Shown here: piece by piece, positions 5,621 to 13,172 of the stretch | Numbering within the stretch: the stretch's first letter is position 1 | How the letters are laid out: every line of letters begins with the position of its first letter | DNA from: Methanomicrobiales archaeon | GTDB lineage: Archaea; Halobacteriota; Methanomicrobia; Methanomicrobiales; Methanoculleaceae | Assembly: GCA_012797575.1 (NCBI GenBank) | Contig: JAAZOW010000061.1 | Location: 1 to 15,281, forward strand | Reading direction: 5' to 3' | DNA length: 15,281 nt | Made by a program: the position numbers and the translations under genes | Notes under the pieces: generated by a model | What the model was told of the DNA's origin: nothing | Seen by the model: the letters and a program-made list of their open reading frames with translations, nothing else | The model's database searches: none

Positions 5621-6493
5621 TCATCGCACGATTTTTGCTATCGGTATCTCAAGGATATCCTCGGCACCCGCCCCCTTCAGGTGCGGTATGAGGCCGTTGA
5701 CAAGCTCCCTCCGCACAACCGTCTGGATGCTGAAGTACTCGATACCGTGCAACCTGCTGACGGTGGGCTTCTTCATCGCAGGGAGGACATCGATGACGCG
5801 ATCGAGCGCCACCGACGGCACGTTCATCGTCAGGAGCACCTGGTGACGCGCCTCGATGACGCCGAGGAGGAGGGTCGTGATCTCTTCGATCGCTTTTTGT
5901 TTCTCCGGATCCTGGAGAGCCTCACGGTTTGCAAGGAGTGCCGTGTGCGACTCCATGATCTCGCCGATGATCTTGAGCCCGTTCTTCTTGAGCGTGCTCC
6001 CGGTCTCGGTGAGATCGACGACGACATCCATCAGATCCGGAACCTTCGCCTCCGATGCGCCGTACGAAGCAAAGAGCTTGACGGGGATACCGATATCATG
6101 GAAGAACCGCTCCGTTATCCGGGGGTACTCCGTCGTCACCCGGCTCCCCGGGCGGATGGCGGTGACGTCATCGATCGGCTCGTCGCGGTGGACCGCGACA
6201 ACGATCTTCACGTTCCCATCGCCGGTCTTGCTGTAGGAGAGACTCGCGACCTCGGCGACATCGGCACCGCTCTCCTGCACCCAATCGAGCCCCGATATAC
6301 CGAGATCGAAGTACCCCATCTGGACGTAGAGCGGTATCTCCTGCGGGCGGAGGATCTTCACCTTCCCTATCCGGTCGTCATCGATACGGGGGTTATAGTC
6401 GCGGTCGGTCCGCCTGACCTCGAGGTTAGCCTCTTTGAAGAGCTGGAACGTCTGCGCCTCAAGACTCCCCTTGGGGAGAGCGATCGTGATCAT
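5621..6493 (-). CDS. hisG: ATP phosphoribosyltransferase, long form (HisG)
   Basis: This enzyme joins ATP and PRPP in the first committed step of histidine synthesis in the cytoplasm. It starts MITIALPKGSLE, has DLGISGLDWVQE (63-74), and the PRPP-binding signature DLTETGSTLKKNG at 160-172. At 290 residues it is the long form, with a C-terminal ACT-like domain from about residue 215 that binds histidine, so it should be feedback-inhibited and not need HisZ. It lies 51 bp downstream of the DUF1015 gene on the same strand. The gap holds a TATA-like CTTTAACT (minus strand) about 29 bp before the ATG and no Shine-Dalgarno, suggesting its own leaderless transcript. No other his genes are in the window. 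It converges on the FmdE gene with only 11 bp between stops. Confidence 0.97.
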   Translation of the reverse strand: MITIALPKGSLEAQTFQLFKEANLEVRRTDRDYNPRIDDDRIGKVKILRPQEIPLYVQMGYFDLGISGLDWVQESGADVAEVASLSYSKTGDGNVKIVVAVHRDEPIDDVTAIRPGSRVTTEYPRITERFFHDIGIPVKLFASYGASEAKVPDLMDVVVDLTETGSTLKKNGLKIIGEIMESHTALLANREALQDPEKQKAIEEITTLLLGVIEARHQVLLTMNVPSVALDRVIDVLPAMKKPTVSRLHGIEYFSIQTVVRRELVNGLIPHLKGAGAEDILEIPIAKIVR

Positions 6494-6544
6494 ACTTGAG
6501 CTGATCGGCGAGAAAAAGAGTTAAAGGTGGTGATATGGATCGCT

Positions 6545-7807
6545 TCAGTCGATGGTATGGACGACGAGCCCCGAGAGGAGCTTTGGCTCAAACCAGGTGG
6601 ACTTCGGGGGCATGACGCCGTCCGCATCAGCGATCGCAAGCACCGTCTCGACCCCCACCGGCTGCATGGCTATCGCGAGGGCGTACTCGCCGGAGTCCAC
6701 GAGGCGCTCAAGCTCGGAGAGGGGTTTTGCCCCGCCCATGTAGTGGAGCCTCGGGTCACCCCGGGGGTCAGCGATGCCGAGCATCCTTTCAAGGATATCC
6801 TTTTGCAGCACCGAGACGTCCAGCGATCCGACCAGATCGGCTGGATCCGCGATCGGCCGGGAGACCTCGTACCAGGTCCTCTCCAGGTAGAAATGCATGA
6901 CATGCGTCGGCGTATCGGTGGACGTGAGTGGTGGTATATAGTATCCCGTGGTGCCAACCTCCCCATAGGGCCGGATATCCCAGCCCGACCGCAGAAGCGC
7001 ACCGATGAACCCCGGGAGGGTATAGTTGCCGAGGTCCGTAACGAGCCTGCTGTAGCCGTGGATGCGGACACGGTCATGGGCGAAGAGGACCACCATGAAC
7101 CTCCCGGCCTCCTCAGTGAATCGCCCTTCGTCCCTCCGCCGCTCAGCAACGTTCACCGCTGACTTGGCCCGATGATGCCCATCCGCGATGTAGGTCTCCG
7201 GCACGGCCAAAAAGAGATCCTCGAGGCGCGATACCACCTCTTCATCAGTGACCCGGTAGACCTGGTGGAGCACCCCGGGACCCGCCGTGGTGCTCCCATC
7301 AGGCTCCACCCCCTCGATGAGGGAGCGGACGTATGAGAATATCTCGCCGGGGTCACGGTAGAGCAGGAAGACGAGGCCGGTGTTCGCGCCGACCGTATCG
7401 ATATGTCGGGTTCGGTCCTCCTCCTTGTCATACCGCGTAAGTTCGTGCCTCCGGATCCGCCGGTTCTCGTAGTCTTCCGTCGCCACGCAACAGACCAACC
7501 CGACGAACTCCTCACCGTTCTGGGTAGCCCGGTAGATATACATACCGGGATCCGGGTCGCGTTGCATCTCCCCATCGGCGAGCATGGCATCGAAGACCTC
7601 CCGCGCCCGCTGATAGACCCGCTCGTCATCTGGAGCAACGCCGGGGAGCTCAGCATCCGACCGGCTGACCCGCAGGAAACTCAGGGGCTTCTTCTCGATA
7701 CATTCCCGGGCTTCCGTGACCGTCACCACATCGTACGGTACGGAAGGAATCTCTTCAGAGTACTGCTGTCCCGGGCGGACTGCAGCAAAACGATAAATCT
7801 GAACCAT
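6545..7807 (-). CDS. DUF1015 family protein
   Basis: The 420-residue product has the hallmarks of DUF1015 (COG4198): an N-terminal block with PSVPYDVVT (21-30), HELTRYDKEEDR (121-132), and YIADGHHR at 206-213, whose Asp-Gly-His-His-Arg looks like a catalytic or nucleotide-binding site. The family has no firmly established activity that I know of; a link to serine/phosphoserine metabolism and a ParB/sulfiredoxin-like fold has been suggested, and I treat that as a hint only. I start at ATG 7807 because GGTGG lies five bases upstream; an in-frame GTG at 7816 would lie inside that ribosome binding site. The gene is divergent from rimI and upstream of hisG. Confidence 0.9.
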   Translation of the reverse strand: MVQIYRFAAVRPGQQYSEEIPSVPYDVVTVTEARECIEKKPLSFLRVSRSDAELPGVAPDDERVYQRAREVFDAMLADGEMQRDPDPGMYIYRATQNGEEFVGLVCCVATEDYENRRIRRHELTRYDKEEDRTRHIDTVGANTGLVFLLYRDPGEIFSYVRSLIEGVEPDGSTTAGPGVLHQVYRVTDEEVVSRLEDLFLAVPETYIADGHHRAKSAVNVAERRRDEGRFTEEAGRFMVVLFAHDRVRIHGYSRLVTDLGNYTLPGFIGALLRSGWDIRPYGEVGTTGYYIPPLTSTDTPTHVMHFYLERTWYEVSRPIADPADLVGSLDVSVLQKDILERMLGIADPRGDPRLHYMGGAKPLSELERLVDSGEYALAIAMQPVGVETVLAIADADGVMPPKSTWFEPKLLSGLVVHTID

Positions 7808-7849
7808 GAAAACCACCGCTCGTATGTGCTTACTATTTTGTCCTCTGAC

Positions 7850-7858
7850 ATTATATTA
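7850..7858 (+). promoter_or_regulatory. TATA box for the acetyltransferase gene
   Basis: The sequence attatatta lies about 37 bp before the ATG at 7891, predicting a leader of roughly ten bases. It is nearly symmetric. The divergent DUF1015 gene also has AAAATAGTAA-like sequence on the minus strand (7831-7840) about 28 bp from its ATG, so the 83-bp gap holds both promoters. Confidence 0.5.
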
Positions 7859-7890
7859 GGTAAGGCGCTCGAAAGCAAGGGTTGGTAACC

Positions 7891-8355
7891 ATGATGCCAC
7901 TTCAACTCACGATCCGGAGGGCTCGGCCCGAGGATATCCCACAGATAGTTGCCATCGAGAGGATGGTATTCATCGATCCCTGGGGAGAGAGGACACTTCG
8001 GGAGTCGCTGATCCTCTACCCTGATATGTTCTTCGTGGCTCTGAACAACGGTGATGTGGCCGGATTTGCCACCGCAGCCGTCGAAGACACCGGTGATGAG
8101 CTCTACGGGCATATCATGAATATAGCGGTCGCCCCCGAATACCAGCGCCGTGGGATCGGGAAACGTCTCATCCGCCGCATGGAACAGGAGTTCCTGATCG
8201 CGGGTGCGAGCGGCTCCCAGCTCGAGGTCCGGATCACCAACACCAGCGCCCAGGAGTTCTACCGTCGCCTCGGCTACCGGGAGGTCTTCCAGATCAGCTG
8301 TTACTACGCAAACGAGGAAGATGCCCTGGTCATGATGAAGTGGTTCCGATTCTAA
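7891..8355 (+). CDS. rimI: GNAT N-acetyltransferase, RimI-like
   Basis: The 154-residue product is a full-length GNAT protein. Motif A, NIAVAPEYQRRGIGKRLI (77-94), holds the Q-R-R-G-I-G acetyl-CoA pyrophosphate loop; the preceding HIMN strand, the later RITNTSAQEFYRRLGY block and a C-terminal YYANEEDALVMMKW are typical of RimI/archaeal N-alpha-acetyltransferases, which acetylate protein N-termini. The N-terminal IRRARPEDIPQIVAIE and FIDPWGERTL also fit RimI. ATG 7891 and 7894 are adjacent; the upstream in-frame TTG at 7882 is less likely. The substrate cannot be read from sequence. Its stop overlaps the Trm5 stop on the other strand. Confidence 0.9.
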   Translation: MMPLQLTIRRARPEDIPQIVAIERMVFIDPWGERTLRESLILYPDMFFVALNNGDVAGFATAAVEDTGDELYGHIMNIAVAPEYQRRGIGKRLIRRMEQEFLIAGASGSQLEVRITNTSAQEFYRRLGYREVFQISCYYANEEDALVMMKWFRF

Positions 8356-9293
8356 GTGCCGTCCCTCTCCACCACGATATCATAGACCGCGTGCCACTTC
8401 CCGGGCGAGTAGGTCCTGACCATCCGCTCAGTGACCGATCCTGCGGTGACGGCCCGGATCCGGGGGAGACACTCGCCTTCCTCCTCCTGGAGCGCGTAGA
8501 GGTGGATCGTCCCGCCATCCCGGCAGAGGCCGGCGGCCGTTTCGAGGAACTGCGGCGCGGCCAGGGGGAGGTTCATGATGACCCGGTCAAACGGCGCAAG
8601 ACCGATCCGGGCGAGGGCCCCGGCGTCTGCAAGCATCGGGATGATATTCTCTCTCCGGTTGAGCGCTCCGTTGTGGACCAGGAGATGGACGGCGGCGGGG
8701 TTGAGGTCAGCAGCAAAGACGACACCTGCCTTCCCTGCGAGGGTGATCGCGAACGGTCCGACGCCGGCGAACATATCGAGCACCCGCTCTCCTTCCTCCA
8801 TGACATCGAGGATCCGTTGCCGTTCGGTGGCGAGCCGGGCCGAGAAGTAGGCGAGCGCGAGGTCCACGTCGAAGCGGAGCCCGTACTCGATCACCCGGGT
8901 GCGGGTGGTGGGAGTCCCGGCGAGGACCCTGAACCGGCGGGTGCGGTACTCTCCCTCGACGGAGCTTTCTGGCAAGAGCACCGTATGCAGTGACGGTCGG
9001 GAGGCGAGCAGCATCTCCGCTCCTTTTGGATCATCGTCCTGCATGATGGCGATCCCCCCCACGAGCTCGTGGCGAGGAGGCCTTATACGCTCCGGGAAGG
9101 TCTCGAGCTCGCACCGGACCGCGCCTGCGATCCCCTCCGTCACCGGGAGGAAGACGACGTCCCCCTCGGGGCGTGGCTTTCGGCGGCGGTCGAGGATCCC
9201 CTCCTCGATCAACCGCCGCCGCGCTGCCTCTGCCTCCCGCCTCGGCACCGCAAGGCACCACTGCTCCTCACTTCCCCTGGGATCACCAGCCAT
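8352..9293 (-). CDS. trm5: tRNA (guanine(37)-N1)-methyltransferase, Trm5 type
   Basis: The 313-residue product is a class I SAM methyltransferase that makes m1G37 next to the anticodon, which prevents frameshifting. The N-terminal D1 domain is present (CLAVPRREAEAARRRL to about residue 55), then the D2 domain with YFSARLATERQRI (149-161), then SAM motif I VLDMFAGVGPFAI (171-183) and the Trm5 motif DRVIMNLP (236-243). The NLP motif separates Trm5 from the related wyosine enzyme Taw2. Length and domain order match complete archaeal Trm5. It is convergent with rimI (four-base overlap of stop codons) and divergent from HMG-CoA reductase with only 29 bp between starts, so its mRNA is probably leaderless or nearly so. 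Confidence 0.95.
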   Translation of the reverse strand: MAGDPRGSEEQWCLAVPRREAEAARRRLIEEGILDRRRKPRPEGDVVFLPVTEGIAGAVRCELETFPERIRPPRHELVGGIAIMQDDDPKGAEMLLASRPSLHTVLLPESSVEGEYRTRRFRVLAGTPTTRTRVIEYGLRFDVDLALAYFSARLATERQRILDVMEEGERVLDMFAGVGPFAITLAGKAGVVFAADLNPAAVHLLVHNGALNRRENIIPMLADAGALARIGLAPFDRVIMNLPLAAPQFLETAAGLCRDGGTIHLYALQEEEGECLPRIRAVTAGSVTERMVRTYSPGKWHAVYDIVVERDGT

Positions 9294-9322
9294 TCTTTAG
9301 GTATTGAATCCTCATAGTATTC
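9294..9322. promoter_or_regulatory. 29-bp divergent promoter region (trm5 / HMG-CoA reductase)
   Basis: Only 29 bp separate the two ATGs. On the plus strand a TATA-like CTTTAGGT (9295-9302) lies about 25 bp before the HMG-CoA reductase ATG; on the minus strand ATACTATGA (9320-9312) lies about 23 bp before the Trm5 ATG. Neither gene has a Shine-Dalgarno at normal spacing. Both promoters therefore seem to interlock, each TATA region lying near the other gene's start. Confidence 0.45.
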
Positions 9323-10534
9323 ATGGATGAGTATATCAGGAGGCTTGCAGAGGGCTCCCTCAAACTCTATGCGCTCGAAAAAGAGCTTCCTCCTGAGGAA
9401 GCGGTCCGGGTTCGACGGGCGTTCATCGAGGCAGAGACCGGGACCCGCCTACCTGCGGTGGGATCGTTCTCTATCGGGATTGACCGGGTGGTGAAGCGCA
9501 ACATCGAGAATATGATCGGCACCGTGCAGGTGCCGCTCGGCGTTGCGGGCCCGATCCTGGTGAACGGGGAGTACGCCGCCGCCCGGTCCTGCTACATCCC
9601 CCTGGCGACGACCGAAGGAGCGCTCGTCGCGTCGGTGAACCGTGGGTGCTCCCTCATCACGCGGGCCGGGGGTGCGGATGTGCGGATCATGCGAGACGGC
9701 ATGACCCGGGCGCCGGTCTTTGCCGCCCGCGACGTCGCCCATGCCCGGGAGGTGGTTGCCTGGGTCGAGGGCCATACGGAGGAGATCCGGGAGGCTGCGG
9801 AGAGCACCACAAAGCACGGTGAGTTCCTGAGCGCCACCGCCTACGTGGCCGGGACGAGCGTCTTTGTCCGCCTGGAGTTCGATACGAAGGATGCCATGGG
9901 TATGAACATGGTGACGATCGCGAGCCAGAAGGTCGGTGAGGTCATCGAGCGGGAGACCGGGGCGCACCTCGTCGCCCTCTCGGGGAATATGTGCACCGAT
10001 AAAAAACCGGCGGCGATCAACCTGATCCAGGGCCGGGGGAAGACCGTGGTCGCGGGGGTGCGGCTCACCGAGACCATGGTCGCCGACCTCCTCAAGACCG
10101 ACGCGGAGACCCTCGCCGAGGTCAACTACCGGAAGAACCTGGTGGGCTCGGCACGGGCGGCATCGTTCGGGTTCAACGCCCACGCGGCGAACGTCATCGC
10201 CGCCATATTCATCGCGTGTGGGCAGGACGCGGCTCACGTTGTGGAAGGGAGCAGCGCTATAACCACCGTCGACCGGGTGAGCGGGGGGGTCTACGTCTCA
10301 GTCACCCTCCCCTCCCTCCCGGTGGGGACGGTCGGCGGCGGCACCTCCATCGATACCCAGCGCGAGTGTCTCGCCATGCTCGGCGTCGCCGGGGGCGGTG
10401 ACCCGCCGGGGGTCCACGCAAAGGCGTTCGCAGAGATCGTCGCCGCCGGAGTGCTTGCCGGTGAACTCTCCCTCCTCGGCGCCCTCGCGGCGCAACACCT
10501 GGCCCGGGCGCACCAGGACCACGGTCGCGGGTGA
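9323..10534 (+). CDS. hmgA: 3-hydroxy-3-methylglutaryl-CoA reductase (class I)
   Basis: This NADPH-dependent enzyme reduces HMG-CoA to mevalonate, the committed step to archaeal isoprenoid lipids. All class I landmarks are visible in the 403-residue product: ENMIGTVQVPLGVAGP (62-77), catalytic Glu98 in TTEGALVASVNRG, DAMGMNMV (190-197), catalytic Lys227 in CTDKKPAAINLIQGRGK, Asp302 in GQDAAHVVEGS, and the catalytic His397 in HLARAH. The animal-type membrane domain is absent, as in other archaea, so it is a soluble enzyme. The regulatory Ser that follows the catalytic His in animals is not present. It faces the HMG-CoA synthase operon tail to tail (28 bp), placing acetyl-CoA to mevalonate within one locus, but on a separate transcript from a very short promoter region. 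Confidence 0.98.
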   Translation: MDEYIRRLAEGSLKLYALEKELPPEEAVRVRRAFIEAETGTRLPAVGSFSIGIDRVVKRNIENMIGTVQVPLGVAGPILVNGEYAAARSCYIPLATTEGALVASVNRGCSLITRAGGADVRIMRDGMTRAPVFAARDVAHAREVVAWVEGHTEEIREAAESTTKHGEFLSATAYVAGTSVFVRLEFDTKDAMGMNMVTIASQKVGEVIERETGAHLVALSGNMCTDKKPAAINLIQGRGKTVVAGVRLTETMVADLLKTDAETLAEVNYRKNLVGSARAASFGFNAHAANVIAAIFIACGQDAAHVVEGSSAITTVDRVSGGVYVSVTLPSLPVGTVGGGTSIDTQRECLAMLGVAGGGDPPGVHAKAFAEIVAAGVLAGELSLLGALAAQHLARAHQDHGRG

Positions 10535-10548
10535 GACCCCACCGGGGG

Positions 10549-10554
10549 AAAAAA
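10549..10554 (-). terminator. T-run terminator of the HMG-CoA synthase operon
   Basis: Nine bases after the minus-strand stop of the DUF35 gene the transcript has six T residues, then CCCCCGGTGGGG, which can fold (CCCC/GGGG at 10537-10547). On the plus strand the same hairpin follows the HMG-CoA reductase stop but no T run comes after it there. Confidence 0.5.
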
Positions 10555-10562
10555 TAGGATAG

Positions 10563-10958
10563 TCAGCGCCCCACCGGCACGAACTTCGTGCCGTAGTGGA
10601 TGGTGCCGCTCTCGCCGTCCGCCGCTATCCGGCGGAAGACACTCTTCACCCGCATACCGATCTCCGCCTCCTCAGGAGAGCAGGCGATCTGGGTGGTGAG
10701 CCTCGGCCCCTCGTCGAGCTCGACTATAGCGAGGACGTACGGGGTGGTGTTCTCGAACTGGTCGCTTGCCGACCGGATCACCGTGTAGGTGACGACCGTC
10801 CCTTCGCCGGTGAACCTGTGATCGACGATCTTACCCTCCCTCCGGCATTCCGGGCAGAGCGACCGGGGCGGGTAGAAGTACTGCCCACAGGTCACGCACT
10901 GCGTCCCGATGAGGTTATACCGCTGCGGTATCTTTCTCCAGAACCGTGAAACCGACAT
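10563..10958 (-). CDS. DUF35 OB-fold/zinc-ribbon partner of thiolase-HMG-CoA synthase
   Basis: The 131-residue product has an N-terminal zinc ribbon, C21-x2-C24 and C35-x2-C38 (QCVTCGQ and CPEC), followed by an OB-fold (about 45-131) with GEGTVVTYTVI and PYVLAIVELDEGPR, the DUF35 pattern. In methanogens the DUF35 protein bridges acetoacetyl-CoA thiolase and HMG-CoA synthase in one complex and gives a shared CoA-binding site so acetoacetyl-CoA is channelled; this comes from published structural work on a Methanothermococcus complex. I start at ATG 10958 (MSVSRFW), with GGGGGTG about eight bases upstream and four bases after the thiolase stop; an in-frame ATG at 10997 would add 13 unlikely residues inside the thiolase gene. 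Confidence 0.93.
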   Translation of the reverse strand: MSVSRFWRKIPQRYNLIGTQCVTCGQYFYPPRSLCPECRREGKIVDHRFTGEGTVVTYTVIRSASDQFENTTPYVLAIVELDEGPRLTTQIACSPEEAEIGMRVKSVFRRIAADGESGTIHYGTKFVPVGR

Positions 10959-10962
10959 GATC

Positions 10963-12123
10963 TTACACCCCCAGGATATGCACGACGACCGTCGCACCCG
11001 TGCCGCCGACGTTATGGGTCATACCGATCTCGGCGTCCACCTGCCTCCCCACCGCATCACCACGAAGCTGGGAGACGATCTCGCAGATCTGCTTGACGCC
11101 GGTCGCACCGACCGGGTGGCCGCAGGCTTTCAGGCCGCCGCTCGGGTTCACGGGGAGGTCGCTATCGAGGGCCGTCGCCCCCTCTGCGGTGAGCATCCCT
11201 GCCTCGCCCTTCCCGCAGAACCCGAGATCCTCGATCGCGCAGATCTCGGCTATCGTGAAACAGTCATGGACCTCGAGCATGCCGATATCCCTATGGGTGA
11301 GGCCTGCCTGGGTGAGCGCCCGCTTCCCCGCCGCCACGGTGGCATCCAGGGTGGATATATCCCTCCGGTCATGGAGCGCTATGGTATCGCTCGCCTGAGC
11401 GCTTGCAAGCACCCGCACGGGCGAGTCGGTGAACTCCCGTGCACGCTCGACCGGCACCACCACGGCCGCCGCCGCACCGTCGGTGATCGGCGAGCAGTCG
11501 AAGAGCCGCAGGGGATCGGCGACCATCGAAGAGGAGAGGACGGTATCGACCGTTATACGGTTCCGGAACTGCGCGATCGGATTTTTTGAACCGTTCTCGT
11601 GGTTCTTCACCGCGACCATGGCGAGCTGCTCCCGGGTGAGCGGGTAGCGGTGCATGTAGTCGTTTGCGATCATCGCGTAGAGCCCGGGGAAGGTCGCACC
11701 GGCAAACCCCTCCCACTCGCGGTCCGCGGCGCCCGCGAGCATATCGACGCTCGCCCCGGTCCCGACATCGGTCATCTTCTCAACGCCGGCAGCGACGACG
11801 ACATCTTCCATGCCGCTTGCGACCGATATCACCGCCTGCCGGAAGGCAAGCCCGCCGGAGGCACATGCCGCCTCCACCCTGGTTGAGGGTATGTGGTTGG
11901 TGGCAAGCCCTGCATAGTCAGCTATGAGGGCTCCGATATGTTCCTGCTCGACGAACCTTCCCGCGCTCATGTTGCCTACGTAGAGGGCGTCGATATCCTC
12001 ACCCGAGACGCCGGCATCCTCGAGCGCCAGGGTCCCGGCCGTGACGAAGAGGTCGCGGAACGATGTGCCCCAGCGCTCCCCGAACTCCGTACACCCGATC
12101 CCGATTACTGCTACGTCTCTCAT
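10963..12123 (-). CDS. Acetyl-CoA C-acetyltransferase (archaeal thiolase of HMG-CoA complex)
   Basis: This enzyme condenses two acetyl-CoA to acetoacetyl-CoA. The 386-residue product shows nucleophilic Cys87 in VEAACASGGLAF, the HDCFTIAE block (His286) and CGHPVGATG with His336, matching the archaeal SCP2-type thiolases. The reaction is unfavourable alone, which explains its coupling to HMG-CoA synthase and DUF35 in one operon and complex. The ATG overlaps the HMG-CoA synthase TGA (ATGA), and the DUF35 gene follows after four bases. SCP2-type thiolases also occur in other acyl-CoA roles, but the operon context settles it here. Confidence 0.95.
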   Translation of the reverse strand: MRDVAVIGIGCTEFGERWGTSFRDLFVTAGTLALEDAGVSGEDIDALYVGNMSAGRFVEQEHIGALIADYAGLATNHIPSTRVEAACASGGLAFRQAVISVASGMEDVVVAAGVEKMTDVGTGASVDMLAGAADREWEGFAGATFPGLYAMIANDYMHRYPLTREQLAMVAVKNHENGSKNPIAQFRNRITVDTVLSSSMVADPLRLFDCSPITDGAAAAVVVPVERAREFTDSPVRVLASAQASDTIALHDRRDISTLDATVAAGKRALTQAGLTHRDIGMLEVHDCFTIAEICAIEDLGFCGKGEAGMLTAEGATALDSDLPVNPSGGLKACGHPVGATGVKQICEIVSQLRGDAVGRQVDAEIGMTHNVGGTGATVVVHILGV

Positions 12124-13172
12124 CTCTGCATCACGATCTTTCCCTTGTGTTTAGCGTACAGTGCATAGTCGAGGTAGATGGGGTCTGCGAGCAGCTGCTC
12201 CACGGTCGGCGCAGCCGCCCGGTCAAACTCGTCCGACTCGATAACGTCGGTGACGGTGATATCAAAGGCATCGCTCCCCGCCCCCGACCCGAACGACGTG
12301 ACAAATATCCGGTCGCCGGGCCCTGCCACGTCAAGCGTTGCAGCAAGCCCGATCATCGACGATCCCGAGTAGGTGTTGCCGAGCCTCGGGACGGCAAGGC
12401 CGGGTCTGACCTGTCCCTCCGAAAACCCGAGCGCCTTTGCCACCCGGAGCGGGAACTTGGCGTTGGGCTGGTGGAAGACAACGTAGTCGTAATCCTTCGG
12501 GCCCGTGCCCATCCGGTCGAACATCAGGTTCGCGGCACCCTGAACGTGCTTGAAGTACCCGGGCTCACCGGTGAACCGGCCGCCATGCCGGGGGTAGCTC
12601 TGGCCCTCGCGACGCCAGAAGTCGGGTGTATCGGTGGTGTAGGAGCAGGTCTGGTTGATATCGGCGATGGTATCCCCATCACCGATGACGAACGCAGCCC
12701 CGCCGGCCGCTGCTGTGTACTCAAGCGCATCCCCGGGCGCGCCCTGCGCCACATCGGCACCGATGGCGAGCCCGAACGGGACCATGCCACTCCGAACAAG
12801 CCCCATGCAGGTCTGGAGACCTGCGGTCCCCGCCTTGCACGCGAACTCGTAGTCGGCGGCGGTCATGTTGGGTGTCGCCCCGATCGCTTCGCCGACCGTG
12901 CATGCGGTGGGTTTGACCGCGTAGGGGTGCGACTCGCTCCCCACGTAGATGGCGCCGATCGCCTCCGGGTCGATCTCCCTCCGCAGGAGCGCGGCGCGGG
13001 CCGCCTCGACCGATATCGTTGCTGTATCCTCATCTTGGTCAGGGACTGACTTCTCAAAGACCCCGAGCCCTCGTGTGATGTCGTCTGCATTGGCACCCCA
13101 TACCCGCGCTATCTCAGGGATGGTTATCCGGTATCGCGGTATGTAGACGCCGTACGAATAGATACCTACCAT
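12120..13172 (-). CDS. Hydroxymethylglutaryl-CoA synthase (archaeal)
   Basis: This enzyme adds acetyl-CoA to acetoacetyl-CoA to form HMG-CoA. The 350-residue product shows the archaeal HMG-CoA synthase layout: general base Glu80 in GSESHPYAVKPTA, nucleophile Cys112 in EFACKAGTAGLQ, and His234 in FHQPNAKFP, with GSGAGSDAF near the C-terminus. The N-terminal VGIYSYGVYIPRYRI is typical. It overlaps the regulator upstream by seven bases and thiolase downstream by four, so all are on one message. Length is normal for archaea, shorter than the eukaryotic enzyme. Confidence 0.97.
   Translation of the reverse strand: MVGIYSYGVYIPRYRITIPEIARVWGANADDITRGLGVFEKSVPDQDEDTATISVEAARAALLRREIDPEAIGAIYVGSESHPYAVKPTACTVGEAIGATPNMTAADYEFACKAGTAGLQTCMGLVRSGMVPFGLAIGADVAQGAPGDALEYTAAAGGAAFVIGDGDTIADINQTCSYTTDTPDFWRREGQSYPRHGGRFTGEPGYFKHVQGAANLMFDRMGTGPKDYDYVVFHQPNAKFPLRVAKALGFSEGQVRPGLAVPRLGNTYSGSSMIGLAATLDVAGPGDRIFVTSFGSGAGSDAFDITVTDVIESDEFDRAAAPTVEQLLADPIYLDYALYAKHKGKIVMQR

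Noticed and set aside
5507..6499. Long open frame on the plus strand opposite hisG (about 330 codons)
   Set aside because: It is the antisense shadow of an unmistakable HisG; the product is Arg/Asp/His-rich low-complexity sequence with no motif.
9449..10237. Minus-strand open frame opposite HMG-CoA reductase (about 262 codons)
   Set aside because: Composition typical of a shadow frame; the plus strand carries all HMG-CoA reductase motifs.
10959..10997. Upstream ATG for the DUF35 protein
   Set aside because: It would lie inside the thiolase gene without a ribosome binding site, while ATG 10958 has GGGGGTG at good spacing and starts at the conserved part.
12063..13049. Long open frame on the plus strand opposite HMG-CoA synthase (about 328 codons)
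   Set aside because: High GC content leaves antisense frames open; the minus strand encodes HMG-CoA synthase with all catalytic residues.
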